Source of the DNA: JALRAP01 sp046302815
GTDB taxonomy: Bacteria; Bacteroidota; Bacteroidia; AKYH767-A; OLB10
Assembly: GCA_046302815.1 (NCBI GenBank)
Contig: JBKCHO010000057.1
Coordinates: forward strand, 1 to 44,591
Direction of reading: 5' to 3'
DNA length: 44,591 nucleotides
Part shown: positions 1 to 8,372 of the stretch, piece by piece
Numbering within the stretch: the first letter of the stretch is position 1
Layout: each line of letters opens with the position of its first letter
Position numbers and translations under genes: made by a program
The notes under the pieces: generated by a model
The model's database searches: none
Seen by the model: the letters and a program-made list of their open reading frames with translations, nothing else
Told to the model about the DNA's origin: nothing

Positions 1-2
1 AG

Positions 3-962
3 TTGGGGTCCACCCATACCGAGCCAAACGGCAGCGGAAGGATGATCCGCACGTGGGTGAACGATGTGGTGAAAAAACACCTCGACAACTTCCTCCACAA
101 AAATCCAGCAACGGCAGATGCCCTCTTGGCCCGTATCCGTCAAAGCGAGCGCGAACGGAAAGACATTGCCGGCATCAAAAAACTGGCCACCGAAAGGGCT
201 AAAAAAGCCAACTGGCACACCAAGAAACTGCGCGACTGTAGGATTCATCTTGATTCGAAGCATCCCGATAGAATCCTGAGTACGCTGTTTATCACCGAGG
301 GTGATTCAGCCAGTGGATCGATTACGGTTGCCCGTGATGTATCGTTGCAAGCCGTTTTTTCTTTGAAAGGAAAGCCTCTCAACTGTTTTGGTCTGACAAA
401 GAAAATCGTTTATGAGAATGAAGAGTTCAATCTTCTTCAAAACGCATTGAACATCGAAGAAGGAGTGGAGGGGCTCCGCTATAACCGTATTGTAATTGCA
501 ACTGATGCCGATGTGGATGGTATGCACATCCGATTGCTGTTGTTGACATTCTTCCTTCAGTTCTTTCCGGATGTTGTTCGAAATGGACATCTGTATATCT
601 TGCAAACCCCGCTGTTCAGGGTACGCAATAAAAAGGAAACCATCTACTGTTACTCCGAACAAGAACGCCTTCAGGCCATTGAGAAGTTGAAGCCCAAGCC
701 GGAAATCACTCGATTCAAGGGTTTGGGAGAGATTTCACCTGATGAATTCAAGGCTTTCATAGGTAAGAAAATGAGAATCGAACAGGTGGAATTGCAGGGT
801 GAAACGGCACTCCACTCCTTACTTGATTATTATATGGGAAAGAATACTCCCGATCGTCAGGAGTTCATCATCAAAAATCTCCGCTTGGAAGAGGAACTCA
901 TCATTGATCCAGCTACGGTGCAAGACGAACCCAGTCAAGAGGAGTCGGTAGAAGCCAATTGA
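3..962 (+). CDS. parE: DNA topoisomerase IV subunit B, C-terminal part (cut by window start)
   Basis: This is the ATP-hydrolysing subunit of a type IIA topoisomerase, probably topoisomerase IV, which decatenates daughter chromosomes. About 319 residues are visible, roughly the C-terminal half of a protein of about 620, so the GHKL ATPase domain lies outside the window. The TOPRIM domain is clear: an EGDSASG motif near residue 98, the metal-binding DADVDGMHI motif near residue 168, and ITRFKGLGE near residue 236. The frame is open at the left edge, so the first codon shown (TTG) is internal. It is followed after 27 bp by the A subunit, which lacks the GyrA-box; that favours ParE over GyrB. Gyrase B is the alternative. 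Confidence 0.93.
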   Translation: MGSTHTEPNGSGRMIRTWVNDVVKKHLDNFLHKNPATADALLARIRQSERERKDIAGIKKLATERAKKANWHTKKLRDCRIHLDSKHPDRILSTLFITEGDSASGSITVARDVSLQAVFSLKGKPLNCFGLTKKIVYENEEFNLLQNALNIEEGVEGLRYNRIVIATDADVDGMHIRLLLLTFFLQFFPDVVRNGHLYILQTPLFRVRNKKETIYCYSEQERLQAIEKLKPKPEITRFKGLGEISPDEFKAFIGKKMRIEQVELQGETALHSLLDYYMGKNTPDRQEFIIKNLRLEEELIIDPATVQDEPSQEESVEAN

Positions 963-989
963 TTTTTCCATTTCATTTGAACCAATACA

Positions 990-3104
990 ATGACTGATAA
1001 TAATAAACCCACAGGTGAACACAAGGAGCACGGAGGAGACAATACCGCCATTGGTGGCATGTACAAGAACTGGTTCCTTGACTATGCTTCCTATGTAATT
1101 TTGGAGCGTGCTGTTCCTTACATTGAGGACGGTCTCAAACCAGTACAGCGTAGAATCCTTCATTCGATGTACGAAATGGAGGACGGTCGCTACAATAAGG
1201 TGGCCAATATCATCGGCAATACGATGAAATATCACCCTCACGGGGATGCATCAATCGGGGATGCCTTGGTGCAAATCGGACAGCGTGATTTATTAATCGA
1301 CACCCAAGGGAATTGGGGTAACATACATACAGGCGATAGCGCGGCAGCTCCCCGATATATTGAAGCCAGGTTGTCGAAGTTCGCCAGGGATGTTGTTTTC
1401 AACCCAAAGACTACCGTTTGGCAATTATCCTATGATGGTCGTAACAACGAGCCGGTAACCTTGCCGGTCAAATTCCCTTTGCTACTATCCATGGGAGTAG
1501 AGGGAATCGCTGTAGGATTGGCAAGTAAGATTCTTCCTCACAATTTCTGTGAATTGATTCAGGCCTCAATCGATTGCATTCGAGGCAAAAAAGTGGATTT
1601 GGTTCCTGATTTTCCGAGTGGAGGAATAGCCGATTTCAGCAAATACAACGAAGGTCTCCGTGGAGGTAGAATTCGCGTGAGGGCGATGATCGAAAAAAAG
1701 GATAAGAAAACCCTTGTCATTCGACAGATTCCTTTCGGCACTACCACCACATCTGTCATCGAATCCATATTAGCAGCAGTTGACAAAGGAAAAATAAAAA
1801 TCAAGAAAGTCGAGGACAATACTTCTGCCAATGTTGAAATCGTGATTCATCTACATCCCGAGGCATCTCAGGATTCAGACAAGGCCATTGAAGCTTTGTA
1901 TGCGTTTTCGGCCTGCGAGGTTTCTATTTCTCCGAACTCCTGCATCATCGAGGAGGGGCGCCCACGCTTTGTTAGCGTTAACGAAATTTTGGAAATCTCC
2001 ACCAGGAACACAGTTGATTTGCTCCGATTGGAATTGGAAATAGCGAAGAAAGAGAAGGAGGATGAGTGGCACTATTGTTCGTTGGAGAAGATTTTCATTG
2101 AGAAAAGGATTTACAGATCGTTGGAGGAGTGTGAGACTTGGGAGCAAATCATTGAAACCATTTCTGCCGGACTCAAACCTTATCTCAAAAAATTGAAGCG
2201 TCCGGTGACCTATGATGATATGGCTGGTTTAACCGAACTGAAAATCAAAAGAATTTCCAAGTTTGACAGCAAGAAGGCTGAAGAAAAAATTGCTGGAATC
2301 GAGGCGGAATTGGATCGCATAAACGGTGATTTGGCGAACCTCAAAAATTACGCGGTCGCTTATTTTAAAGATCTTCTGAAAAAATATGGCAAAGGCCGAG
2401 AGCGTCGCACTGAGATTTCCTCTTTTGAAGCCATTGTAGCATCCAAGGTTATTGCCAATAATCAGAAGCTTTATGTGAACCGTGCGGATGGCTTTGCCGG
2501 ATATGGCATGCGTAGGGACGAGTTTGTTTGCGATTGCTCTGACATGGACGATATACTGGCGCTGACTGGTGAAGGGAAGTTCACTGTAGTCAAGATCGAC
2601 GAAAAATCCTACATGGGAAAGGATATCCGACACATAGCCATCTTTGAAAAGAATGATGACCGGACCGTTTACAATATGATTTATCAGGATGGTCCTCGTG
2701 GAGACATTATGGTGAAGCGTTTCACCATCTCCGGAGTCACTCGGGAAAAGGTGTATGAACTCACCAAGGGTACTGATGGGTCCAAGGTGTTATATTTGGG
2801 AGTAACCAGTGTCGACAAGGCCCCTGTTGTACAAATTCAACTTAGGCCCAGACCCAAATTGAAAAATTTGAACATCGATGTGAATTTTGCCGAAGTGCTG
2901 ATCAAGAATCGTTCTGCAGTTGGGAACATTGTTACCAAATTCGGAGTGGCCAAACTTCGTGTTTTGGACCCAGGAAGTCCACCCAATGCGTCCAGCCCTA
3001 ATGCCACATCCGTAGAATCGGCTCCGTCGCCTGCAAGCGGCGGCGCATCAAAGCTGGACAAAAAAGGAAAGGATCCTAAATCCCAAATAAAGCTTGAGTT
3101 CTGA
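990..3104 (+). CDS. parC: DNA topoisomerase IV subunit A
   Basis: This is the DNA-cleaving subunit that partners the upstream B subunit. The N-terminal winged-helix and tower region is typical: YIEDGLKPVQRR near residue 44, YHPHGD at 81-86, and the catalytic tyrosine Y123 within AAAPRYIEARL. Length is 704 aa. The C-terminal part has a short degenerate pinwheel (about residues 500-640), and I see no QRRGGKG GyrA-box, so wrapping gyrase activity is not expected. The last 45 residues are a low-complexity Pro/Ser/Ala/Lys tail. The ATG at 990 lies 27 bp after the B subunit stop. The 3' end overlaps the following methyltransferase start by 11 bp, suggesting translational coupling. Confidence 0.92.
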   Translation: MTDNNKPTGEHKEHGGDNTAIGGMYKNWFLDYASYVILERAVPYIEDGLKPVQRRILHSMYEMEDGRYNKVANIIGNTMKYHPHGDASIGDALVQIGQRDLLIDTQGNWGNIHTGDSAAAPRYIEARLSKFARDVVFNPKTTVWQLSYDGRNNEPVTLPVKFPLLLSMGVEGIAVGLASKILPHNFCELIQASIDCIRGKKVDLVPDFPSGGIADFSKYNEGLRGGRIRVRAMIEKKDKKTLVIRQIPFGTTTTSVIESILAAVDKGKIKIKKVEDNTSANVEIVIHLHPEASQDSDKAIEALYAFSACEVSISPNSCIIEEGRPRFVSVNEILEISTRNTVDLLRLELEIAKKEKEDEWHYCSLEKIFIEKRIYRSLEECETWEQIIETISAGLKPYLKKLKRPVTYDDMAGLTELKIKRISKFDSKKAEEKIAGIEAELDRINGDLANLKNYAVAYFKDLLKKYGKGRERRTEISSFEAIVASKVIANNQKLYVNRADGFAGYGMRRDEFVCDCSDMDDILALTGEGKFTVVKIDEKSYMGKDIRHIAIFEKNDDRTVYNMIYQDGPRGDIMVKRFTISGVTREKVYELTKGTDGSKVLYLGVTSVDKAPVVQIQLRPRPKLKNLNIDVNFAEVLIKNRSAVGNIVTKFGVAKLRVLDPGSPPNASSPNATSVESAPSPASGGASKLDKKGKDPKSQIKLEF

Positions 3105-4290
3105 TCGGGACGCCATATCCCGTAGGTCACATGCACGAATTCGTGTGCTGCAGGAAATCCTGAACGCATACGATGGAACCGTTCCATTCCACCGTTATCT
3201 CGCAGCTTTTTTCCGACGAAATCACGCGTTCGGTTCCAAGGATCGAAAAATCTACAGGAAATGGAGTTACGCATGGTTCAGACTAGGTCGATCTCTAAGT
3301 GAACTTTCTTTCCAGGAAAGAATTTTTTGGGCATTTTTCCTTGTAAATGGTTTGGATGATGAATTGTCAAACGACCTCGCTCAATCTATCGATGGACTTG
3401 ATTTCACAGAACTCAACTTATCTGATAGGATAGATTTTGTGCAAAAGAAGTTTGGTGAAGATGCGTTGAATGCCGTTTTTCCATTTCATACCAGGTTGTC
3501 TGGAAAGTTAGACTCAGACAATATTCGAAACGCGCTTTTGAGACAGCCCGATGTTTTCATTCGCATGGCTGTTGGGAAAACAGATGCTGTAAAAAAGGAG
3601 TTTTCTTCTTTAGGTCTACCTGTTACAGCAACTGATTTGGAGTTTTGTTTTTCAGTTCCCCAGCAGGTCGATTTATTGAAAACCGAATCGTATGTCAATG
3701 GTTTTTTTGAGATTCAAGATTATGCATCCCAAAAGGTTTGCGAGTATTTTTCCGTTGAACCATACTCCATTTGGTGGGATGCCTGCTGTGGGTCTGGAGG
3801 AAAAACCATGCTGCTCGCTGATCGATACTCACAATCTTCCTTTGTTTGTTCAGACATTCGAAGTTCAATTATTGAAAATCTAAAAGAAAGGGTTGGCCGG
3901 TCTGGATTATCAAATATATCCTACACCGTTTTGGATGCTTCGCTTGCTCATCCTGTTGATTTTAAGTTTCAAGGAGTGTTAGTGGATGCTCCTTGTTCTG
4001 GTTCTGGTACTTGGAGACGCAATCCCGAAAATCTATCGTTTTTCAATGAAAATCGAATCCCTGATTTTACAGAAAGGCAGTTAACCATCCTGAACCAAGT
4101 CAAAAATGCCGTTGCTTCCAAAGGGTGGTTGGTTTACATGACATGTTCGTTATTCTATGATGAGAATGAAAAGCTCGTTGATTTGTTTTTGAAACAAAAT
4201 GATTATGAATTATTTAGCATGAACTTGATAGATGCACAAGAAAACAATTCAGACACCTTGTTCGTTGCTGTTATGAGAAGTAAAATTTAA
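3094..4290 (+). CDS. RsmB/RsmF-type rRNA (cytosine-C5) methyltransferase
   Basis: A SAM-dependent RNA m5C methyltransferase of the NOL1/NOP2/sun family, probably acting on 16S rRNA. The C-terminal Rossmann domain holds the SAM loop DACCGSGGKT (about residues 227-236), the motif IV catalytic stretch DAPCSGSGTWRRNPE, and the motif VI cysteine in MTCSLFYDENE. The N-terminal helical part (FHRYLAAFFR, GSKDRK) resembles other Bacteroidota RsmB-like proteins of about 400 aa. There is no in-frame ATG before residue 150, so initiation must be non-ATG: TTG at 3094, overlapping the end of parC, or GTG at 3145. I chose TTG because conserved sequence begins almost immediately after it. The exact target cytosine cannot be read from sequence. 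Confidence 0.85.
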   Translation: MSSDRDAISRRSHARIRVLQEILNAYDGTVPFHRYLAAFFRRNHAFGSKDRKIYRKWSYAWFRLGRSLSELSFQERIFWAFFLVNGLDDELSNDLAQSIDGLDFTELNLSDRIDFVQKKFGEDALNAVFPFHTRLSGKLDSDNIRNALLRQPDVFIRMAVGKTDAVKKEFSSLGLPVTATDLEFCFSVPQQVDLLKTESYVNGFFEIQDYASQKVCEYFSVEPYSIWWDACCGSGGKTMLLADRYSQSSFVCSDIRSSIIENLKERVGRSGLSNISYTVLDASLAHPVDFKFQGVLVDAPCSGSGTWRRNPENLSFFNENRIPDFTERQLTILNQVKNAVASKGWLVYMTCSLFYDENEKLVDLFLKQNDYELFSMNLIDAQENNSDTLFVAVMRSKI

Positions 4291-4374
4291 TCTTGTAATA
4301 CTGTTAAACCGAACAACCTTTACGGGGTCGTATGTGTTTAAACTACCTTACTGACAAGGAGCCTATCAAATCCC

Positions 4375-4382
4375 TAACTTTG
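4375..4382 (+). promoter_or_regulatory. -7 promoter element TAnnTTTG for the secreted propeller gene
   Basis: TAACTTTG matches the Bacteroidota sigma-A -7 consensus TAnnTTTG and lies 34 nt before the ATG at 4417. A -33 TTG at the usual spacing is not clear. This implies that the secreted protein is transcribed separately from the topoisomerase/methyltransferase genes. Confidence 0.5.
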
Positions 4383-4416
4383 GGACAAACTCAATTAACA
4401 AATCACTCAATTCATC

Positions 4417-6798
4417 ATGATGAAAAAGCGCTTACCCATTCTGCTGTTTTTCCAATTTTTATTAATGACTCATTTCAGTTTTGGCCAAAACTACAACATG
4501 ACACTTCGTTCCACCATTTCGTATGGTGTTTCATTATCCAACATCGGAGGTTATGTGGATGGTCAAGGCAATGAATATGCATTGGTGGGCTACTATGAGG
4601 GTTTGTCTATCGTAAATGTTACAGATCCCGATAATCCTTTCATTGCTTTTACTGTGAACGGACCTCAATCTGACTGGCGTGAAGTGAAAACATGGAGTAC
4701 CTATGCCTATGTCACTACTGAGGGTGGTAGTTCCGGTTTGCAAATTGTAGACTTATCCAACCTTCCCAATTCCATCAACTCCAAATATTGGAAAGGTTCG
4801 GGAGCTATCAACAACCAAATGGAAACCATACACGCACTTCACATTGATGAAGGCTATGTTTATCTATTCGGTTCAAACCTTTTCAATGGCGAGGCCATTA
4901 TTGCAGATCTGGCTGATCCATGGAATCCGGTTTATGTGGGACGCACGCCATCGCCCGATGAATATATCCACGATGGATATGTACGAAACGATACACTTTG
5001 GGCCGGGCATATTTATGGTGGATATTTTGCCGTTTATGATGTCTCCAACAAAGCCAATCCAATTAAATTGGCCCAGCAAACAACTCCAAACAATTTCACC
5101 CACAACACCTGGTTGAATGATGCCGGCACCGTTTTGTTCACCACAGATGAGACCAATGATTCATACCTGGCTGCATATGACATCACCGACTTGGGAAACA
5201 TTACAGAATTGGATCGCTTTCAAGTTACCCCCGGATCCCAATCCATTGTGCACAACACTCATATTTTAAACGATTTTGCCGTTACATCTTGGTATAAGGA
5301 TGGTGTTTCTATTACCGATGTGTCTCGCCCAGGCAATATCATACCTGTTGGTCAATACGACACCTATCCCCAAGGCACAGGTGGTGGTTTCAGCGGCTGT
5401 TGGGGTGTTTATCCTTTTCTGCCAAGCGGAACCATCGTTGCATCCGATATCGACAATGGACTTTATGTTTTAACCCCTAACTATGTGCGTGGTTGTTACC
5501 TGGAGGGTGTTGTTGTTGATAGCTCCACCGGAACCCCATTGAATAATGCAACAGTGCAGGTTCTATCTACTACCATGAACGAGATTACCGGTATTGATGG
5601 CGTGTTCAAAACAGGAACTGTTACGCCTGGAACTGTTACCGTTCAGGTGTCACGCAGTGGATATATCACTAAGACCATCACCAATGTGAGTTTGGTCAAT
5701 GGACAGTTGACCAACTTGCTGGTGGAATTGGTTCCTTTCAACACCTTCGTTGCCTCTGGTCAAGTTGTGAATGCTGTAACTGGGCAACCTGTCGCAGGTG
5801 CAATTGTTAATATAGTCGGACCTTCATCTAATGATGTTGTAACCGCTGACGCAAATGGCGAGTTCTCAATTCCTGCATTCGCGCCCGATAATTACATTGT
5901 GGACGCCGGAGCTTGGGGTTATGAAACTTATTGCGCGAATAATGTCGCTCTGAATACTTCAACCGTTCCATTGACCATAAGCCTACAGCCTGCCATTTAT
6001 GACGATTTCACCTTCGATTTGGGCTGGACTGTTTCTGGCTCTTCAGGTAATCCCTGGGAGCGTGGCGAGCCTGTAGGAACAAACCTTTTTGGTGCACAGT
6101 CAAATCCCGATGTGGATGTTAATGGCGATTGCCGTGATAAGGCTTATGTAACCGATAATGGTGGTGGACAGGCTGGAAGTAATGATGTGGACGGTGGCAA
6201 TGCTGTTTTGACTTCACCTGTTTTTGATGCAACACAGTTTCTTAATCCTTATGTGAATTATTACAGATGGTTCTTTAATGCTGGTGGTCAAGGAAACCCC
6301 AATGATACATTGACGGTTAAGTTGTCCAATGGAACCACCACTGCCACACTCGAAACAGTATTGAATAATACTAATGGAAACGGCACTTGGATTTCAAAAA
6401 GCTATCAGATTGCTGCTTTTATTACACCAACAAACAACATGAGATTCATCATTGAAACCGCTGATTATCCTACAGCCGGCGGACATATAGTTGAAGGTGG
6501 TTTGGATGCATTCGAGGTGGTGGAAGGTCCTGCTTCGTTGAATGAATCTACCATCGCTGCCCCTGTGGTATTCCCCAATCCTTCTGTTGGAGAATTTACT
6601 GTTCAGATTCCATCCGTTATTTCGAATGGAGAACTTGTAGTAACCGACATAGCAGGAAGGGTAGTGGAAAAGCAATTGATCAAATCAGGTCAGTCGCAAA
6701 TGCAGTTCGGAACTGGATTGTCTCAGGGAACTTATCTGGTATACTTCTCAAGCCAACTTCAAAATTCAGCTGCTGTAAAGATTTCCAAAATCAAGTAA
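4417..6798 (+). CDS. Secreted choice-of-anchor B/LVIVD beta-propeller protein with T9SS type A sorting domain
   Basis: A large exported protein (793 aa) of unknown substrate. Residues 1-24 form a signal peptide (MMKKRLPILLFF, cleavage after FSFG). Residues about 30-360 resemble the choice-of-anchor B family, with LVIVD-type propeller repeats such as GLSIVNVTDP and GLQIVDLSN. Two carboxypeptidase-regulatory-like beta-sandwich domains follow (about 365-440 and 445-525; GVVVDSSTGTPL and GQVVNAVTGQPV). Next comes a sandwich like those in secreted metalloproteases (about 528-700). The final 75 residues are a type A sorting domain: PNPSVGEF, then DIAGRVV, then GTYLVYF. The protein should cross the outer membrane by the type IX system and be anchored at the surface or released. 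No peptidase motif was seen. Confidence 0.88.
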   Translation: MMKKRLPILLFFQFLLMTHFSFGQNYNMTLRSTISYGVSLSNIGGYVDGQGNEYALVGYYEGLSIVNVTDPDNPFIAFTVNGPQSDWREVKTWSTYAYVTTEGGSSGLQIVDLSNLPNSINSKYWKGSGAINNQMETIHALHIDEGYVYLFGSNLFNGEAIIADLADPWNPVYVGRTPSPDEYIHDGYVRNDTLWAGHIYGGYFAVYDVSNKANPIKLAQQTTPNNFTHNTWLNDAGTVLFTTDETNDSYLAAYDITDLGNITELDRFQVTPGSQSIVHNTHILNDFAVTSWYKDGVSITDVSRPGNIIPVGQYDTYPQGTGGGFSGCWGVYPFLPSGTIVASDIDNGLYVLTPNYVRGCYLEGVVVDSSTGTPLNNATVQVLSTTMNEITGIDGVFKTGTVTPGTVTVQVSRSGYITKTITNVSLVNGQLTNLLVELVPFNTFVASGQVVNAVTGQPVAGAIVNIVGPSSNDVVTADANGEFSIPAFAPDNYIVDAGAWGYETYCANNVALNTSTVPLTISLQPAIYDDFTFDLGWTVSGSSGNPWERGEPVGTNLFGAQSNPDVDVNGDCRDKAYVTDNGGGQAGSNDVDGGNAVLTSPVFDATQFLNPYVNYYRWFFNAGGQGNPNDTLTVKLSNGTTTATLETVLNNTNGNGTWISKSYQIAAFITPTNNMRFIIETADYPTAGGHIVEGGLDAFEVVEGPASLNESTIAAPVVFPNPSVGEFTVQIPSVISNGELVVTDIAGRVVEKQLIKSGQSQMQFGTGLSQGTYLVYFSSQLQNSAAVKISKIK

Positions 6799-6808
6799 CG
6801 GTTATTTC

Positions 6809-7909
6809 CTATACATTGAAACGGAAATGCATGACATCTCCGTCTTCAACGATATATTCCTTGCCCTCGATGGATAGCTTACCAGCCTCTTTGCATGCGT
6901 GCTCGGAGCCATACTTAACATAGTCGGCGTAATGGATTACTTCGGCTCGAATGAATCCTTTCTCAAAATCCGTGTGAATGACTCCTGCCGCTTGGGGCGC
7001 TGTCATGCCTTGATTGATAGTCCACGCCCTAACTTCTTTTTCGCCAGCCGTAAAGTATGTAGATAGGCTTAATAAACGATAAGCGGCTTTAATCAGCTTG
7101 CTCACTCCGGATTCGGTCAAACCAAGATCATCCAAAAACACTTTTCGGTCTTCATAGCTTTCCATTTGCGCTATGTCGGCTTCAATGGCTGCGGCAATTA
7201 CGAGTACTTCCGCCTGTTCATCCTTCACTGCTTCCCTCACCATTTCAACATACTTATTTCCGCTAACAACCGAGCCCTCGTCCACATTGCATACATACAT
7301 GACTGGTTTTTCCGTCAACAGGTATATGTCGGCGATGTGTTGACGGTCCTCGGGTTGTACTGGTGCAGAGCGGGCCGACTTACCCTGTTCCAAATGCTTT
7401 TTATAAATCGACAATACATCAAAAGCCTTTTTGGCCTCCTTGTCGGTTCCAACCCTAGCCGCTTTTTCAACTTTTTGTATTTTTTTGTCAACGGCCTCCA
7501 AATCTTTTAGCTGCAATTCAAGGTCGATGGTTTCTTTGTCCCTTACCGGATTAACACTACCATCCACATGCACTACATTAGGATCTTCAAAACAGCGCAA
7601 CACATGGAGAATAGCATCGGTCTCCCGAATATTGGCTAGGAATTGGTTGCCCAACCCTTCGCCCTTGCTGGCTCCCTTGACCAGACCTGCAATGTCTACA
7701 ATTTCAACTGTTGTGGGCACCACTCGTTGCGGTTTAACCAACTTTTCAAGTGTTTCAAGTCGTTCGTCTGGGACGGTTATTACCCCAACATTCGGTTCGA
7801 TGGTGCAAAATGGGAAATTAGCCGCTACGGCCTTGGCATTAGAAAGGCAATTGAAAAGAGTCGATTTCCCTACATTGGGAAGTCCTACGATACCGCATTT
7901 GAGACCCAT
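6809..7909 (-). CDS. ychF: Redox-regulated ATPase YchF (OLA1 family)
   Basis: A conserved Obg-related P-loop NTPase that binds ribosomes and hydrolyses ATP rather than GTP. The P-loop GLPNVGKST is at residues 9-17, the switch II stretch DIAGLVKGASKGEGLGN near 70, and the nucleotide-specificity loop reads CNVDE in place of the GTPase NKxD. A TGS domain occupies the last 80 residues. Length (366 aa) matches the family. It is convergent with the secreted propeller gene, with only 10 bp between stops and no hairpin there, so antisense read-through is plausible. Upstream on the same strand lie the S4 protein and mutS2; the 76-bp gap before the ATG has only an imperfect -7 match (TAATTTCG, 7979-7972). 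Confidence 0.96.
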   Translation of the reverse strand: MGLKCGIVGLPNVGKSTLFNCLSNAKAVAANFPFCTIEPNVGVITVPDERLETLEKLVKPQRVVPTTVEIVDIAGLVKGASKGEGLGNQFLANIRETDAILHVLRCFEDPNVVHVDGSVNPVRDKETIDLELQLKDLEAVDKKIQKVEKAARVGTDKEAKKAFDVLSIYKKHLEQGKSARSAPVQPEDRQHIADIYLLTEKPVMYVCNVDEGSVVSGNKYVEMVREAVKDEQAEVLVIAAAIEADIAQMESYEDRKVFLDDLGLTESGVSKLIKAAYRLLSLSTYFTAGEKEVRAWTINQGMTAPQAAGVIHTDFEKGFIRAEVIHYADYVKYGSEHACKEAGKLSIEGKEYIVEDGDVMHFRFNV

Positions 7910-7985
7910 AAGTTCGTTTTTTGAAAGTTGTGTTTTTTCGGTGGCAAACCGATTGGTTGATTACAGGAGTGCGAAATTAGCCATT

Positions 7986-8372
7986 TCACCAATCATCCCA
8001 ATCCATAAACTCGTCCAATTCTCTTCTCTCCTTTTTGGTAGGTCTCCCCAGCCCCGGTTCTCTCCAAGCTGCTCGTTGAGCCGCCATGGCCCGCATGGCA
8101 TCCAAAGTTTCATTCGGTGTGATTTCCTGGCAATATGCAGGAACCTTGGCAGCAGATTGTCTGTTTTTTACAACGGCAATAACCTTGAACTGCCTTTCAA
8201 AGGCTCCGAATCGAACCGAAAAAAGCTCTCCTGCATGGATGTTTCTCGATGGCTTAACGGCAACCCCTTTGATTTTTACTTTTTCCAATTCGCACGCCTC
8301 TGATGCCAATCCACGGGTCTTGAATATGCGTACAGCCCACAAAAACTTATCGATTCTTGCGGTTTCACTCAT
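7986..8372 (-). CDS. hslR: S4-domain RNA-binding protein (Hsp15/HslR-like)
   Basis: A 128-aa protein with an S4 RNA-binding fold at residues 6-65 (RIDKFLWAVRIFKTR, then the KGVAVKPSRNIHAGE turn) and a basic C-terminal tail. E. coli Hsp15 binds stalled 50S subunits carrying peptidyl-tRNA; the same role is inferred here from family resemblance. Its ATG overlaps the mutS2 TGA by the 4-bp ATGA arrangement (8372-8369), so the two are almost certainly translationally coupled. The C-terminus ends in an acidic/aromatic stretch, EFMDWDDW. Confidence 0.85.
   Translation of the reverse strand: MSETARIDKFLWAVRIFKTRGLASEACELEKVKIKGVAVKPSRNIHAGELFSVRFGAFERQFKVIAVVKNRQSAAKVPAYCQEITPNETLDAMRAMAAQRAAWREPGLGRPTKKERRELDEFMDWDDW

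Noticed and set aside
4332..4574. An 80-codon plus-strand frame overlapping the start of the secreted propeller gene
   Set aside because: It is out of frame with a clear signal-peptide gene, spans the -7 promoter element, and resembles no family.
6794..6812. A terminator between the convergent propeller and ychF genes
   Set aside because: The 10-bp gap and flanking sequence contain no hairpin followed by T residues.
7431..8303. A 290-codon plus-strand frame antisense to ychF and the S4-domain gene
   Set aside because: It mirrors two well-identified genes, has Ser/Thr-rich low-complexity composition typical of antisense reading, and crosses their intergenic gap.
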